Origin: Sandaracinus amylolyticus
GTDB taxonomy: Bacteria; Myxococcota_A; Polyangia; Polyangiales; Sandaracinaceae
Length of the DNA stretch: 64,000 nt
Direction: 5' to 3'
NCBI RefSeq assembly: GCF_021631985.1
Contig: NZ_CP070225.1
Coordinates: 4,154,001 to 4,218,000, forward strand
The first letter of the stretch is position 1. Each line of letters opens with the position of its first letter. Positions 55,281 through 63,452 of the stretch are shown here, in pieces. The notes beneath the pieces are model-generated. The model was given only the letters and a program-made list of their open reading frames with translations. It did not search any database and was not told where the DNA came from. The position numbers were made by a program, and so were the translations under genes.

Positions 55281-56366
55281 GTGACTCGAGCTGAGAGAGC
55301 CGTCTCGCTGGTCCCGTCGATCGCTGCCCTGCTCGTCTTCACAGGCGCGCTCGCAGCGGGCTGCGGTGGGGGCGGCGGCGACGGTGACGACGTGGACGCG
55401 GGCGTGCGCGACGCGCAGGTCGGCGAGGGCGGAGTGGACGCGGGACGACGCGACTCGGGGCCCCCGGTCGACGCGATGGCTCCGCCGTCGTGCGAAGGCG
55501 TGACGTGCGACGCGTTCGAGTACTGCTTCGAGGGCGAGTGCGCGTCGTACCCGCCGTGCGCGGGCGACGGGACCTGCCGCGCGGGCTCCACCTGCCACTC
55601 GCGGTACTGCGTGCCCGACGACGTCGACGTCGACGGGGACGGCTCGCCGGCGGGCGAGGACTGCGACGAGGCCGATCCCGAGAACAGCCCGCTGCTCGAC
55701 GAGATCTGCGACGGCGACGACGACGACTGCGACACCGAGGTCGACGAGGGCGACCCCGCCGCGATCTGCGAGTACTACCCGGGCGGCGGCGTGTGCATCG
55801 ACGGCTCGTGCGGATGCCCGAGCGGCACGTTCGATCTCGATCGCGAGGTGCCGGGCTGCGAGTGCGCCGCGATGCCCGATCTCGGTCTCGGCGTGACCTG
55901 CGAGACCGCGATCGATCTCGGCTCGTTCCCCGACTCGCCGGGGCTCACGCAGGTCGTGACCGGCAACGTGCTGCCCGATGATCGCGTCGTCTGGTACCGC
56001 TTCACCGCGACCGACGTCGCCGACACGACCTGCGACAACTTCCACGTGCGCGCGCAGCTGACGTCGAACCCCGGTGACACGTTCGAGATCACCGTCTCGC
56101 GCGGGAGCTGCGCCGCGGTCGCGTGCCCGGGCCCGGTCACGCCGACGATCGACTACTCGTGGGCGACCGACTTCCGCGGCGACGTCGGAGGCGTGGTCTC
56201 GGGGCAGTGCCCGTGCTGGGCGGGCGGCACCACGCCGAGCGCGGCGGCCGCGCACTGCACCGACGACAGCGCGACCTTCTTCGTGCGGGTGCGCCGTCGG
56301 CCCGGCTCGGCGCTCAGCTGCGCGACGTACTCGCTCGAGATCTCGAACGGCGTCTACGACAGCTGA
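55281..56366 (+). CDS. MopE-like metal-binding lipoprotein
   Basis: A protein of 361 residues from the GTG at 55281. The signal peptide ends GALAAGC. An Asp/Gly/Ala linker precedes a Cys-rich module (CEGVTCDAFEYCFEGEC). The motif DVDGDGSPAGEDCDEADPEN and the following DEICDGDDDDCD match the MopE-type putative metal-binding repeat (known in copper-binding MopE proteins). The C-terminal part is a beta-sandwich with about eight Cys. It is probably an outer-surface protein that binds calcium or copper. Other starts upstream are possible; this one best fits the signal peptide. Confidence 0.8.
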   Translation: MTRAERAVSLVPSIAALLVFTGALAAGCGGGGGDGDDVDAGVRDAQVGEGGVDAGRRDSGPPVDAMAPPSCEGVTCDAFEYCFEGECASYPPCAGDGTCRAGSTCHSRYCVPDDVDVDGDGSPAGEDCDEADPENSPLLDEICDGDDDDCDTEVDEGDPAAICEYYPGGGVCIDGSCGCPSGTFDLDREVPGCECAAMPDLGLGVTCETAIDLGSFPDSPGLTQVVTGNVLPDDRVVWYRFTATDVADTTCDNFHVRAQLTSNPGDTFEITVSRGSCAAVACPGPVTPTIDYSWATDFRGDVGGVVSGQCPCWAGGTTPSAAAAHCTDDSATFFVRVRRRPGSALSCATYSLEISNGVYDS

Positions 56367-56373
56367 GGCCTGA

Positions 56374-56934
56374 TCAGGGCAGATCGACGGTCAGCGCGCC
56401 GCCGAACGTCCACGCGCTCTCGGAGAGCGAGCTCGTCGCCGGGAGGCCGAAGTACCAGCCGTGGTGGACGCGCGCTTCGACCGCGACGCCGGTGACGATC
56501 GGGACGCCGATGCCGCCGCCGATGCCCGCCGACCACGCGTCGACGAGGCCGTCGCCGCGGCTCGGCAGCTGCACGCGCGAGCCGGTGATCTCGAGGTGCG
56601 GCACGAAGCCGAGCTCGGGCAGGTCGGGGCGCAACGTGAGCAGCACACCGCCGCCGAACGCCGGCGCGTCGCTCATGCCGCCGTCGGCGAACGCGACCTG
56701 GAGGAACCCGCCCGCGGCGAGCGGTCCCGCGACGTTGAACGCGACCTCCGCTCGCACGAGCGGGCGGAACGCGAGCGAGCCCGCGTCGTCGCCGGCGAGC
56801 GCGCCGCCGCTGACCGAGACGTGACCGCTCTCGGGATCGACCTCGGCCGCGTCCTCGGCGTGGGCGCCGGCTGGGACCGCGACGAGCGCGGCCACGACGA
56901 GCGCGGCGTTCCACCTGGACGTACTGCGGCCCAT
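56374..56934 (-). CDS. small exported beta-barrel-like protein
   Basis: A protein of 186 residues. The signal peptide is MGRSTSRWNAALVVAALVAVPAGAHA. The mature part alternates short hydrophobic strands with turns rich in Gly, Asp and Ser and ends FGGALTVDLP, as expected for a small outer-membrane barrel with a C-terminal strand. No family was recognised. Its 3' end faces the MopE-like gene at a distance of 7 nt, and it is divergent from the macro-domain gene. Confidence 0.65.
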   Translation of the reverse strand: MGRSTSRWNAALVVAALVAVPAGAHAEDAAEVDPESGHVSVSGGALAGDDAGSLAFRPLVRAEVAFNVAGPLAAGGFLQVAFADGGMSDAPAFGGGVLLTLRPDLPELGFVPHLEITGSRVQLPSRGDGLVDAWSAGIGGGIGVPIVTGVAVEARVHHGWYFGLPATSSLSESAWTFGGALTVDLP

Positions 56935-56980
56935 GTGGGCGCGACCCTTACCACGCGTGCTCAGGAGGTGCAAAACGCAC

Positions 56981-56986
56981 TACTCT
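56981..56986 (+). promoter_or_regulatory. -10 hexamer TACTCT placed for leaderless transcript
   Basis: TACTCT ends 7 nt before the ATG at 56994. The nearest GGAGG is about 25 nt upstream of the ATG, too far to serve as ribosome-binding site. Confidence 0.5.
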
Positions 56987-56993
56987 GGAACGC

Positions 56994-57518
56994 ATGGCGA
57001 TCACGGTGGAGCGCGGGGACATCACCCAGGTCGAGGTCGAGGCCATCGTGAACGCAGCGAACGAGACGCTGCTCGGTGGTGGCGGCGTCGACGGCGCGAT
57101 CCATCGCGCGGCCGGGCGCGAGCTCCTCGAGGCGTGCCGCGCGCTGCCGATCGTCGAGCCTCCGCGCGTGCGTTGCCCGGTCGGCGAGGCGCGCATCACG
57201 CCGGCGTTCGGCAAGCTCCGCGCGACGTGGGTGATCCACGCGGTGGGCCCGCGCTATCGCGGCGTGTCGGAGGACGCGCGGCTGCTCGCGTCGGCGTTCC
57301 GCGCGTCGCTCGCGCTCGCCGAGGCGAACGAGGCCAAGAGCGTCGCGCTCCCCGCGATCTCGTGCGGCGTGTTCGGTTATCCGATCGACGCGGCGGCGTG
57401 CATCGCGATCGGCGTCGCGCGCGAGCGCGACTGGCGCATCGATGCGATCCGCTTCGTGCTCTTCAGCGACGACGTGCTTCGCGCCTTCCAGGACGCGCTC
57501 GCGAAGAGCGCGTCCTAG
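56994..57518 (+). CDS. macro-domain ADP-ribose-binding protein / deacetylase
   Basis: A protein of 174 residues, the length of a stand-alone macro domain (YmdB/MacroD type). Residues 18-40 carry AIVNAANETLLGGGGVDGAIH, the signature of MacroD-like hydrolases, with the catalytic-type Asn and Asp. ALPAISCGVFGYP forms the second loop. Such enzymes remove ADP-ribose from proteins or deacetylate O-acetyl-ADP-ribose. It is alone on its transcript. Confidence 0.92.
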   Translation: MAITVERGDITQVEVEAIVNAANETLLGGGGVDGAIHRAAGRELLEACRALPIVEPPRVRCPVGEARITPAFGKLRATWVIHAVGPRYRGVSEDARLLASAFRASLALAEANEAKSVALPAISCGVFGYPIDAAACIAIGVARERDWRIDAIRFVLFSDDVLRAFQDALAKSAS

Positions 57519-57532
57519 GAAGGGCCGAGGCC

Positions 57533-57575
57533 CTGCGCGCGCGCCGCTGCCCCCCCGACCCCGGCGCGCGCGCAG
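57533..57575. terminator. 14-bp perfect GC hairpin between convergent genes
   Basis: The left arm 57533-57546 (CTGCGCGCGCGCCG) is exactly complementary to 57562-57575, around a 15-nt C-rich loop. It lies 14 nt after the macro-domain stop codon. It can work in both directions. No T-run is present. Confidence 0.55.
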
Positions 57576-57635
57576 GTCTCCGGGGATAGCGCACTGCGTC
57601 GTGGCAGTCGCTCGCCCGACCGGGTGATCCCCGCG

Positions 57636-58310
57636 TCAGGGTCGCCGGATGCGCGAGCGCGCGGCGGTCTCGTCGAACGTGTCGGACCAGCCGTCGTAGT
57701 GGATCCGCGCGCTTCCGTCGGCGTAGGCCTGGAGCACGGTCGCGCGATACCAGGTGCCGTGCCACTCGACCCAGACCGGTGCGCCGACGCTCAGCACGTC
57801 GCTCGCGGTGAGCGCAGTGCCCGGCGTCGCGTAGGCACCGGGCACCGAGGCCGGCGGATCCGGTGGATCGTTCGCCTTCACGAAGACGATCACCGCCGCG
57901 ATCACCACCACGAGCAGCGCGAACAGCACCTGCACGGCGCGCGCTCCGCCCTTCCCTGCGCGCGGCCCGGGCGGCGTCGCGGCGCGCGGCAGGATGCGCG
58001 TGGGCCCGACGTTCTCGTCCCACGAGCTCGACCAACCGTCATAGTGGACGCGCCACTCGCGCGGTCCGACGACGCCGACGACCGTCGCGTCCCACCACGA
58101 GCCGCGCCACTCGACGATCACCTTCTCGCCGACGCGATACGCGCTGTGCGGTGCGTCGACGATCTCGCCCTTACGCGCGCGCTCCGCGTCGGCGAGCGCA
58201 CGATCGCGCGCCTGGTGCGCGGCGTCGCGCTCCTCGCGGAGCGCTTCGACCTCGCGCTCGAGCGCCTCGTTGCGGTGGCGGAGCGCGTCGCGATCGTCGC
58301 GGAACGACAT
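57636..58310 (-). CDS. membrane protein with two Tudor/chromo-barrel-like domains
   Basis: A protein of 224 residues. Residues 1-45 are a coiled coil (RHRNEALEREVEALREERD). A first domain (56-106) has VIVEWRGSWWDATVVG and WRVHYDGWSSSWDE. A membrane helix (VQVLFALLVVVIAAVIVFV) precedes a second, related domain with VWVEWHGTWYRATVLQ and ARIHYDGWSDTFDE. The VHYxGWxxxxDE pattern is the hallmark of Tudor-knot/chromo-barrel and related domains of eukaryotic chromatin proteins. One copy lies on each side of the membrane, which is unusual. TAGGAT lies 9 nt before the ATG. Confidence 0.7.
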   Translation of the reverse strand: MSFRDDRDALRHRNEALEREVEALREERDAAHQARDRALADAERARKGEIVDAPHSAYRVGEKVIVEWRGSWWDATVVGVVGPREWRVHYDGWSSSWDENVGPTRILPRAATPPGPRAGKGGARAVQVLFALLVVVIAAVIVFVKANDPPDPPASVPGAYATPGTALTASDVLSVGAPVWVEWHGTWYRATVLQAYADGSARIHYDGWSDTFDETAARSRIRRP

Positions 58311-58319
58311 GCGCTCGTG

Positions 58320-58325
58320 ATCCTA
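58320..58325 (-). promoter_or_regulatory. -10 hexamer TAGGAT before the Tudor-like gene
   Basis: On the minus strand TAGGAT ends 9 nt before the ATG at 58310. It overlaps the last codons of the upstream methyltransferase gene, so the Tudor-like gene may have its own start. Confidence 0.35.
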
Positions 58326-59099
58326 CTCCGATCGCACGGCGCGGAAGAGGATGCGCTCGAACGGGAAGAAGAACGGGCGCTCGTCGGGCAGGCGCGCGCG
58401 CAAGAGCTCGCGATAGCGCGCCTCGAAGGGCGCGTGGAGCTCGCGCGGCAGGCGCGTGAGGTACGCGGTGAGCAGCGTGCTGCGCGTCCAGTCGGCGACC
58501 GCGTCGCGCGTGTCGAGCACGTGTGGATAGACCTGCCTTCGCACGTGCACGTCGACGAGGCCGAGCGCGTGGAGCGCGCGCGCGTACTCGCTGATCTCGA
58601 GCACCGGAGAGATGCGTGTCCAGCCCGCGAGCGCGGCGCGGAACGGCGGCTCGGTCGCGACCTCGGCCGCGGCGGTGTGCGAGAGATGACGCTCGTTCGC
58701 GGGCACCTGCACGACGAGCTGTCCACCCGGCGCGAGGAACGACGCGAGGCGCGCGAGGAGCGCGGGGTGATCGTCGACCCAGTGGAGCGCAGCGTTCGAG
58801 AACACGAGATCGAGCGGCGCGTCGGGCGTGAACGCCTCGATCGGTGCGCGCGCGAACGAGAGCCCGGGCGCGAGGTACGCCGCGCTCTTCGCGAGCATCG
58901 TCTCGCTCGAGTCGATGCCGCGCGTGGTCGACGCAGCGAGCGTGTCGTGGACCACGCGCGTGAGCTCGCCGGTGCCGCAGCCGAGATCGACGGCGCGCAT
59001 CGCGGGGCGCGGATGCACGAGCGCGAGCAGATCGTGGAAGGGCTGGGCGCGCTCGCGCGCGAAGCGCGCGTAGAGATCGGGACGCCACTCGCTCGTCAT
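58323..59099 (-). CDS. tam: trans-aconitate 2-methyltransferase-like protein
   Basis: A protein of 258 residues. The start MTSEWRPDLYARFARERAQPFHDLL and motif I AVDLGCGTGELT (near 35-46) match the Tam family, as do SNAALHWV and PGGQLVVQVPAN. Tam methylates trans-aconitate, a by-product that inhibits aconitase. The ATG overlaps the stop of the ROK kinase (ATGA), so the two are co-translated. Confidence 0.85.
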   Translation of the reverse strand: MTSEWRPDLYARFARERAQPFHDLLALVHPRPAMRAVDLGCGTGELTRVVHDTLAASTTRGIDSSETMLAKSAAYLAPGLSFARAPIEAFTPDAPLDLVFSNAALHWVDDHPALLARLASFLAPGGQLVVQVPANERHLSHTAAAEVATEPPFRAALAGWTRISPVLEISEYARALHALGLVDVHVRRQVYPHVLDTRDAVADWTRSTLLTAYLTRLPRELHAPFEARYRELLRARLPDERPFFFPFERILFRAVRSE

Positions 59100-60010
59100 C
59101 GCGCACCGCCGATCGGCCAGAGCCACGCCGCGCCGCGCACGCCGCTCGAGTCGCCGTGCTCCGGAGGCACGATGCGCGTGGTGACGACGTCGCTGAACAC
59201 CCACGAGGACAGCTGCGCGGGCACGTCGCGATAGAGCCGCGCGATCGATCCCACGCCGCCGCCGAGCACGATCACATCGGGATCGATCACGTCGATCACG
59301 ATCGCGAGCGAGCGCGCGAGGCGATCCACGTAGCGCGCGAGCGTCGCCTCGCACGCAGCATCACCCGCGTCGGCGCGCGCGGCGATGGTCGGACCGTCGA
59401 GCGTCTCACCGGTCCGCGCGCGATGATCCTCGGCGAGCGCGGGGCCCGAGCACCACGTCTCCACGCAGCCGTGGCGACCGCAGTAACACGCGCGGCCGGG
59501 GCGCTCGTCGTCGCGCGGCCAGGGCAGCGGTGTGTGGCCCCACTCGCCGGCGATGCCGTGTCGACCGTTCAGCACGCTGCCGCGCACCACGACGCCGCCA
59601 CCGACGCCGGTGCCGAGGATCACGCCGAACACGATCTCCGCGCCCGCTGCCGCGCCGTCGCTCGCCTCCGAGAGCGCGAAGCAATTCGCGTCGTTCGCGA
59701 TGCGCACCGGACGCCCGAGCGCGCGCGACAGATCGCGATCGAGCGGGCGCTCGTTGAGACACACCGTGTTCGCGTTGCGCAGCAAACCGGTCGCGGGAGA
59801 GAGCGCGCCCGGCGTGCCCACGCCGACGCTCGCGCCCTCGCAGTCGGCCTCGCGCTCGACGGTGCGGACGAGCTCGGCGATCGCCGCGATGATCGCGTCG
59901 TACCCGTCGCGCGCCGGCGTCGCGATGCGGCGGCGCGCGGTGATGTTCCCGTCCTCCGCGAGCGCGATCGCTTCGATCTTCGTCCCGCCGAGGTCGACCC
60001 CGATTCGCAT
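59096..60010 (-). CDS. ROK-family sugar kinase
   Basis: A protein of 304 residues. The ATP motif is IGVDLGGTKIEA and the catalytic Asp lies in IANDANCFAL. The zinc-binding motif is GEWGHTPL, then CYCGRHGCVETWCSGPAL, which is intact. The pattern is that of fructokinase (Mak) or N-acetylglucosamine kinase; the sugar cannot be told apart by eye. TACCGT ends 6 nt before the ATG on the minus strand, with no ribosome-binding site. Confidence 0.9.
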   Translation of the reverse strand: MRIGVDLGGTKIEAIALAEDGNITARRRIATPARDGYDAIIAAIAELVRTVEREADCEGASVGVGTPGALSPATGLLRNANTVCLNERPLDRDLSRALGRPVRIANDANCFALSEASDGAAAGAEIVFGVILGTGVGGGVVVRGSVLNGRHGIAGEWGHTPLPWPRDDERPGRACYCGRHGCVETWCSGPALAEDHRARTGETLDGPTIAARADAGDAACEATLARYVDRLARSLAIVIDVIDPDVIVLGGGVGSIARLYRDVPAQLSSWVFSDVVTTRIVPPEHGDSSGVRGAAWLWPIGGAR

Positions 60011-60016
60011 GCCCGA

Positions 60017-60022
60017 ACGGTA
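60017..60022 (-). promoter_or_regulatory. -10 hexamer TACCGT placed for leaderless transcript
   Basis: On the minus strand TACCGT is followed by TCGGGC and the ATG at 60010 (6-nt gap). The same hexamer and gap are seen at 43726 on the plus strand. Confidence 0.4.
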
Positions 60023-60028
60023 CGCCCC

Positions 60029-62368
60029 TCAGGGCTCGTCGTCGTCGCCTTCGTCGTCGTCGCCGTCGAGCTGTGCCCAGCGCGCTTCGAGCAGCGCGGC
60101 GCGACGCTCGAGCCGCTCGGCCCACCACGGCTCGGCGAGCTTCTCGCTCTCGGTCGCGACGCCTTCGGCCATCTCGCGCTCGAGCTCCTCGAAGCGCGCG
60201 ACGAACGCGCTGCCCTCGTCGCCCGCGATCTCGAGATCCGAGGTGTCGCTGCGGAAGTCCGCGAGGTGCGCGCGCAGCTCGAAGAGCGCCGCCGCCGCGT
60301 GATCGAGATCGGCCCGCGCGATCGCCGAGCGGAAGCGCCCGCGCGCGAGCGTGAGGAACGCGTCGATCGCGTCCTCCCAGCGCGTGAGCCACGTCCAGAG
60401 CACGTCGAGCACCCGCCCCGAGAGCTCGAACACGCGCTCGCCGTCGCCGAGGTCCTCGTTCACCTCGATCGCGCGCACCAGCGCCTCGTGCGCGCGGCGA
60501 TGGGCCTCGTCGAGCGTCTCGCTGGTCGCGTCGCCCGACTCGAAGAGCGCGTCGGCCTCGGCCTGCCAGAGATCCGCGATGCGCTCCCAGATCTCGTCCT
60601 CGCGACGGCGACCGTCGGGCACACGATCGTAGAGCGCGAGCGCGCGCCGCAGCCACGCCTCGCCGACCTCGGGATCACTGGTGCGCAGCGCGACCGCGAT
60701 CGCGCGCTCGGCCTGCTCCTCGGCCTGCATCGGATCGCTGGGCTCGGGGAGATCCTGCGCCGGGAGCTGCACGCGCCCGCCGGGACGGAACCCGCTGCGC
60801 GCGGCGCGCCCCGCGGCGGCGAGACGGCCGGTCTGCTTCGCGAGCATCGCGCAGCGCTCGATCGCGCGCACCCAGCGCTCGTGATCGCGCGCCTCGAAGT
60901 ACGTCGCGAGCTCCTCGAAGAGCGCGAGCGCGCCCGCGAGATCTCCCTCGAGCTCGAGCGCGCCCGCGAGGATCTCCTTGGCCTCCATGGCGAGCGCGCG
61001 ATCCTCGGAGGCGATCGCGTGCTCGAGCCAGCGTCGGGTGAGCGCGAGCGTCCCGCGCTCGAGATCGCGATTGCCCCCGAGCGCGCTGCGATCGACGAGC
61101 GCCGCGACGAGATCGAGGGTGTCCTCGTCGGGCCCGACCAGCGCGCCGTCGCGCCAGAGCCGCGAGCCCGCGAGCGCCTCCGCGTCGCTCGCCGGGAGCA
61201 GCGGGTCGGCGACCAGCGCCGAGATCACGCGGGCATCCGCCGCGTCGGTGATCGACGCACGCAGGCGAGCGAGGCGCGCGCCGCGCGCGCTCTCGGACCA
61301 CGGTGACTCGTCGAGCAGCTCGCGCACCCGCGCCGCGTCGACCGGGTGCATCGCCTCGAGCGCGTCGGGGCGCAGCGCCGCGAGCACGTCGAGCATCTGC
61401 TCGTGCGCGGTCACGCGCGCGCGCAACGAGAGATCCTCGGCGCCGCGTGCGCTCGCGAGATCGGCGAGGCGATCCAGCAGCATCAGCACGCGCCCGCCGT
61501 CCTCGAGCAGCGCGGGGCGCGGCAGCGGATCGCTCGCGAGCGCAGCGCGCGCGGCGAGCGCCTCACCGACACGATCGACGAGCGCCTCGAGCGTCGCGAC
61601 CGTGGGCTCGCGCAGGCGCGACTCGAGCTCGGCCTCGAGCGCCTCGTCCCACGGGAAGAAGAGCGTCGACGCGATGTCCCACGCGAGCAGGCGCCCCTCG
61701 TGCTCGGGGTGCCCCGCGACGCGCGGCGCGAGCTCCGCGACCAGCGTGCGGACCGGCGCGACCTCGAGCCATCCCGAGAGCTCGTCGAGCAGGCGATCGA
61801 TCTCGGGATCGGGCAGCTCGCCCTCGCGCACGAGCGCGTGGTAGTCGCGCACCGCCTGGCGCGCCTCGCCCAGCTCGCGCGCCGCGAACGCCCAGCTCGC
61901 GCGCTGGCGGAGCCACTCGAAGCGCTGCGTGGGGCGCGCGCCGAGGTACCCGAGCGGAAGCTCCGACGCCGCGAGCATCGATGCCGCGTGCGCGTACCAG
62001 CCGAGCTCGACGAACGCGCGCGAGAGCGCGATCGCGCGCTCCACCTCGAGCTCGAGCGCGCGGCGGACGTCCTCGGGGAAACGCACCGCACGGCGCAGCG
62101 CGGGCAGGGTGCGATCGACGCGCTCGCGGAACCCGAGGAGCGCGTGCACCCGCGGCCGCTCGACGTGGCGCACGCCGAGCCCGCCTCCGCGCACCCCGCC
62201 GAAGCCCGCTCCGAGCTCGATCTCGGCGCGCACGAGCGCTTCGATCCCGTCGAGGGCCTGGCCCGACTCGAGCGCGCGATCGGCCTCGCGGAGCGCGGCA
62301 TCGACCACCTCGTCGGGCGCCGCCCCCACACGGAACGACGCGAGCGCCTCGTCCAGCGTGCTCGCCAT
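60029..62368 (-). CDS. large helical protein, 779 aa, unknown
   Basis: The protein is almost wholly alpha-helical, with irregular TPR-like helix pairs (ALALFEELATYFEARDHERWVRAIERCAML; EAHRRAHEALVRAIEVNEDLGD). It has no signal peptide or membrane helix, few cysteines and an acidic C-terminus (DGDDDEGDDDEP). A cytosolic scaffold or regulator is likely. It ends 18 nt before the ROK kinase gene on the same strand and may be in its operon. I do not recognise the family. Confidence 0.75.
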   Translation of the reverse strand: MASTLDEALASFRVGAAPDEVVDAALREADRALESGQALDGIEALVRAEIELGAGFGGVRGGGLGVRHVERPRVHALLGFRERVDRTLPALRRAVRFPEDVRRALELEVERAIALSRAFVELGWYAHAASMLAASELPLGYLGARPTQRFEWLRQRASWAFAARELGEARQAVRDYHALVREGELPDPEIDRLLDELSGWLEVAPVRTLVAELAPRVAGHPEHEGRLLAWDIASTLFFPWDEALEAELESRLREPTVATLEALVDRVGEALAARAALASDPLPRPALLEDGGRVLMLLDRLADLASARGAEDLSLRARVTAHEQMLDVLAALRPDALEAMHPVDAARVRELLDESPWSESARGARLARLRASITDAADARVISALVADPLLPASDAEALAGSRLWRDGALVGPDEDTLDLVAALVDRSALGGNRDLERGTLALTRRWLEHAIASEDRALAMEAKEILAGALELEGDLAGALALFEELATYFEARDHERWVRAIERCAMLAKQTGRLAAAGRAARSGFRPGGRVQLPAQDLPEPSDPMQAEEQAERAIAVALRTSDPEVGEAWLRRALALYDRVPDGRRREDEIWERIADLWQAEADALFESGDATSETLDEAHRRAHEALVRAIEVNEDLGDGERVFELSGRVLDVLWTWLTRWEDAIDAFLTLARGRFRSAIARADLDHAAAALFELRAHLADFRSDTSDLEIAGDEGSAFVARFEELEREMAEGVATESEKLAEPWWAERLERRAALLEARWAQLDGDDDEGDDDEP

Positions 62369-62418
62369 GAGGCGCGCGCTCTAGCACCTCGCGCGGGCAG
62401 GGGCGAGAAGCGAGGTTC

Positions 62419-62841
62419 TCAGCGCACCAGCGCGTCCACCACCGGATAGAGCTGCTTGTTCTCCGTCGCCATCCGGCGTCGCAACATCTCGAAGGTCTCC
62501 AGCGTGGAGACCATGAACGCGCGCGGCTCGAGCGAGATCGCGTGCGCGCTCGACCAGCGCGCTTCGTACGCGTCGAAGCCCTCGTAGACGGGACCGAGCT
62601 CGCGGACGAGGCGCACCGCGAGCTCGCGCACCTGCGGATCGTCGTGGCGCAGCAGCTCGGGATAGAGCGCGTCGTTCTCCATCGCCGCGTGCACCCTCAG
62701 CTTCCCCGCGAATCGCGCGACGAGACGCCGGCAGAGCGACGCGTCCTGCTCGAGCACCTCGATGCGCAGGTGCGTGCCGATCTCCACCGCGAGCTCCTGG
62801 AGCTCCTGGTGCTGCCTCCGGAACTGATCGCTTCGTCGCAT
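62419..62841 (-). CDS. hemerythrin-like (HHE) domain protein
   Basis: A protein of 140 residues forming a predicted four-helix bundle. Candidate iron ligands are His10 (RRQHQEL), His52 and Glu55 (VHAAMENDALYP), and the late Glu in TENKQLYP. The usual last His is replaced by Asn/Lys, so iron binding may be altered. HHE proteins sense or carry oxygen or NO or repair Fe-S clusters. GAGGGGG precedes the ATG. It is divergent from the STAS-like gene at 62991. Confidence 0.75.
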   Translation of the reverse strand: MRRSDQFRRQHQELQELAVEIGTHLRIEVLEQDASLCRRLVARFAGKLRVHAAMENDALYPELLRHDDPQVRELAVRLVRELGPVYEGFDAYEARWSSAHAISLEPRAFMVSTLETFEMLRRRMATENKQLYPVVDALVR

Positions 62842-62954
62842 TCGCTCGCCCCCTCGACGAAGCTACGAGCGACGCCGCGCGGCGGATCGCGGATCGCGCG
62901 GATCACCCGCGAAACAAGGGCGAAATCGCGACATGTAGCGCTCGTTCGCACCCG

Positions 62955-62983
62955 TTGACAGCGATCGATCGCGCGAAGAGTCT
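62955..62983 (+). promoter_or_regulatory. promoter TTGACA-N17-GAGTCT with palindromic spacer
   Basis: A perfect -35 is followed by 17 bp and GAGTCT, which keeps the conserved A2 and T6. It ends 7 nt before the ATG at 62991. The spacer contains the 12-bp palindrome GCGATCGATCGC, which could be an operator. Confidence 0.5.
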
Positions 62984-62990
62984 CGCCCCC

Positions 62991-63452
62991 ATGAGCCTGG
63001 GGGACGCGCTCGCAGCGCCGGTCGATCCGGCGCGCGAGAGGACTGGGATCCACGTCGCGATCGACACGTGGCCGCGCGTGCGGCTCACGTGGCCTGCCGG
63101 CGTTCGGCACGACGCGGAGGTCGCGGACGCACTGCACACGCTCGAGGCGATCGCGCAGCGAGGTCGGCCCTTCGTGCTGCTCGTCGACGCGCGCGACGCG
63201 CGGCCGCCGACGCCGGCGCAGCTCGGGATGATGCTCGATGCGATGCGCCGCATCGGTCCCGACGCGCGCTGCCTCGCGCACGCGGTGGTGACGCGATCGG
63301 CGCCGGTGCGCGCCTTCGTCGACTCGTTGCGGTGGATGCGCCTCACGCCCTCGGCGTGGGCGTACTTCGACGACGAGCCGAGCGCGATCGCGTGGCTCGC
63401 CGACGAGCAGCGCACGAACGTGCGCCGCCGCAGCGATCGCCCGCGCGCGTGA
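62991..63452 (+). CDS. STAS-like small protein, third member
   Basis: A protein of 153 residues. After about 30 N-terminal residues, strands and helices alternate: GIHVAIDTWPRVRLTW, RPFVLLVDARDAR, RCLAHAVVTRSAPVRAFVDSLRW, and a final AIAWLADE helix. The layout resembles the tandem pair at 20158-21038 and SpoIIAA/STAS-like domains of myxobacteria. No phosphoacceptor is assigned. The ATG at 62991 fits the promoter; a TTG at 62955 would lie inside the -35 and was rejected. Confidence 0.65.
   Translation: MSLGDALAAPVDPARERTGIHVAIDTWPRVRLTWPAGVRHDAEVADALHTLEAIAQRGRPFVLLVDARDARPPTPAQLGMMLDAMRRIGPDARCLAHAVVTRSAPVRAFVDSLRWMRLTPSAWAYFDDEPSAIAWLADEQRTNVRRRSDRPRA

Noticed and set aside
55208-55294. Short gene starting at the ATG at 55208
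   Set aside because: It opens a frame of only about 28 codons in the leader of the MopE-like gene, with no ribosome-binding site or similarity.
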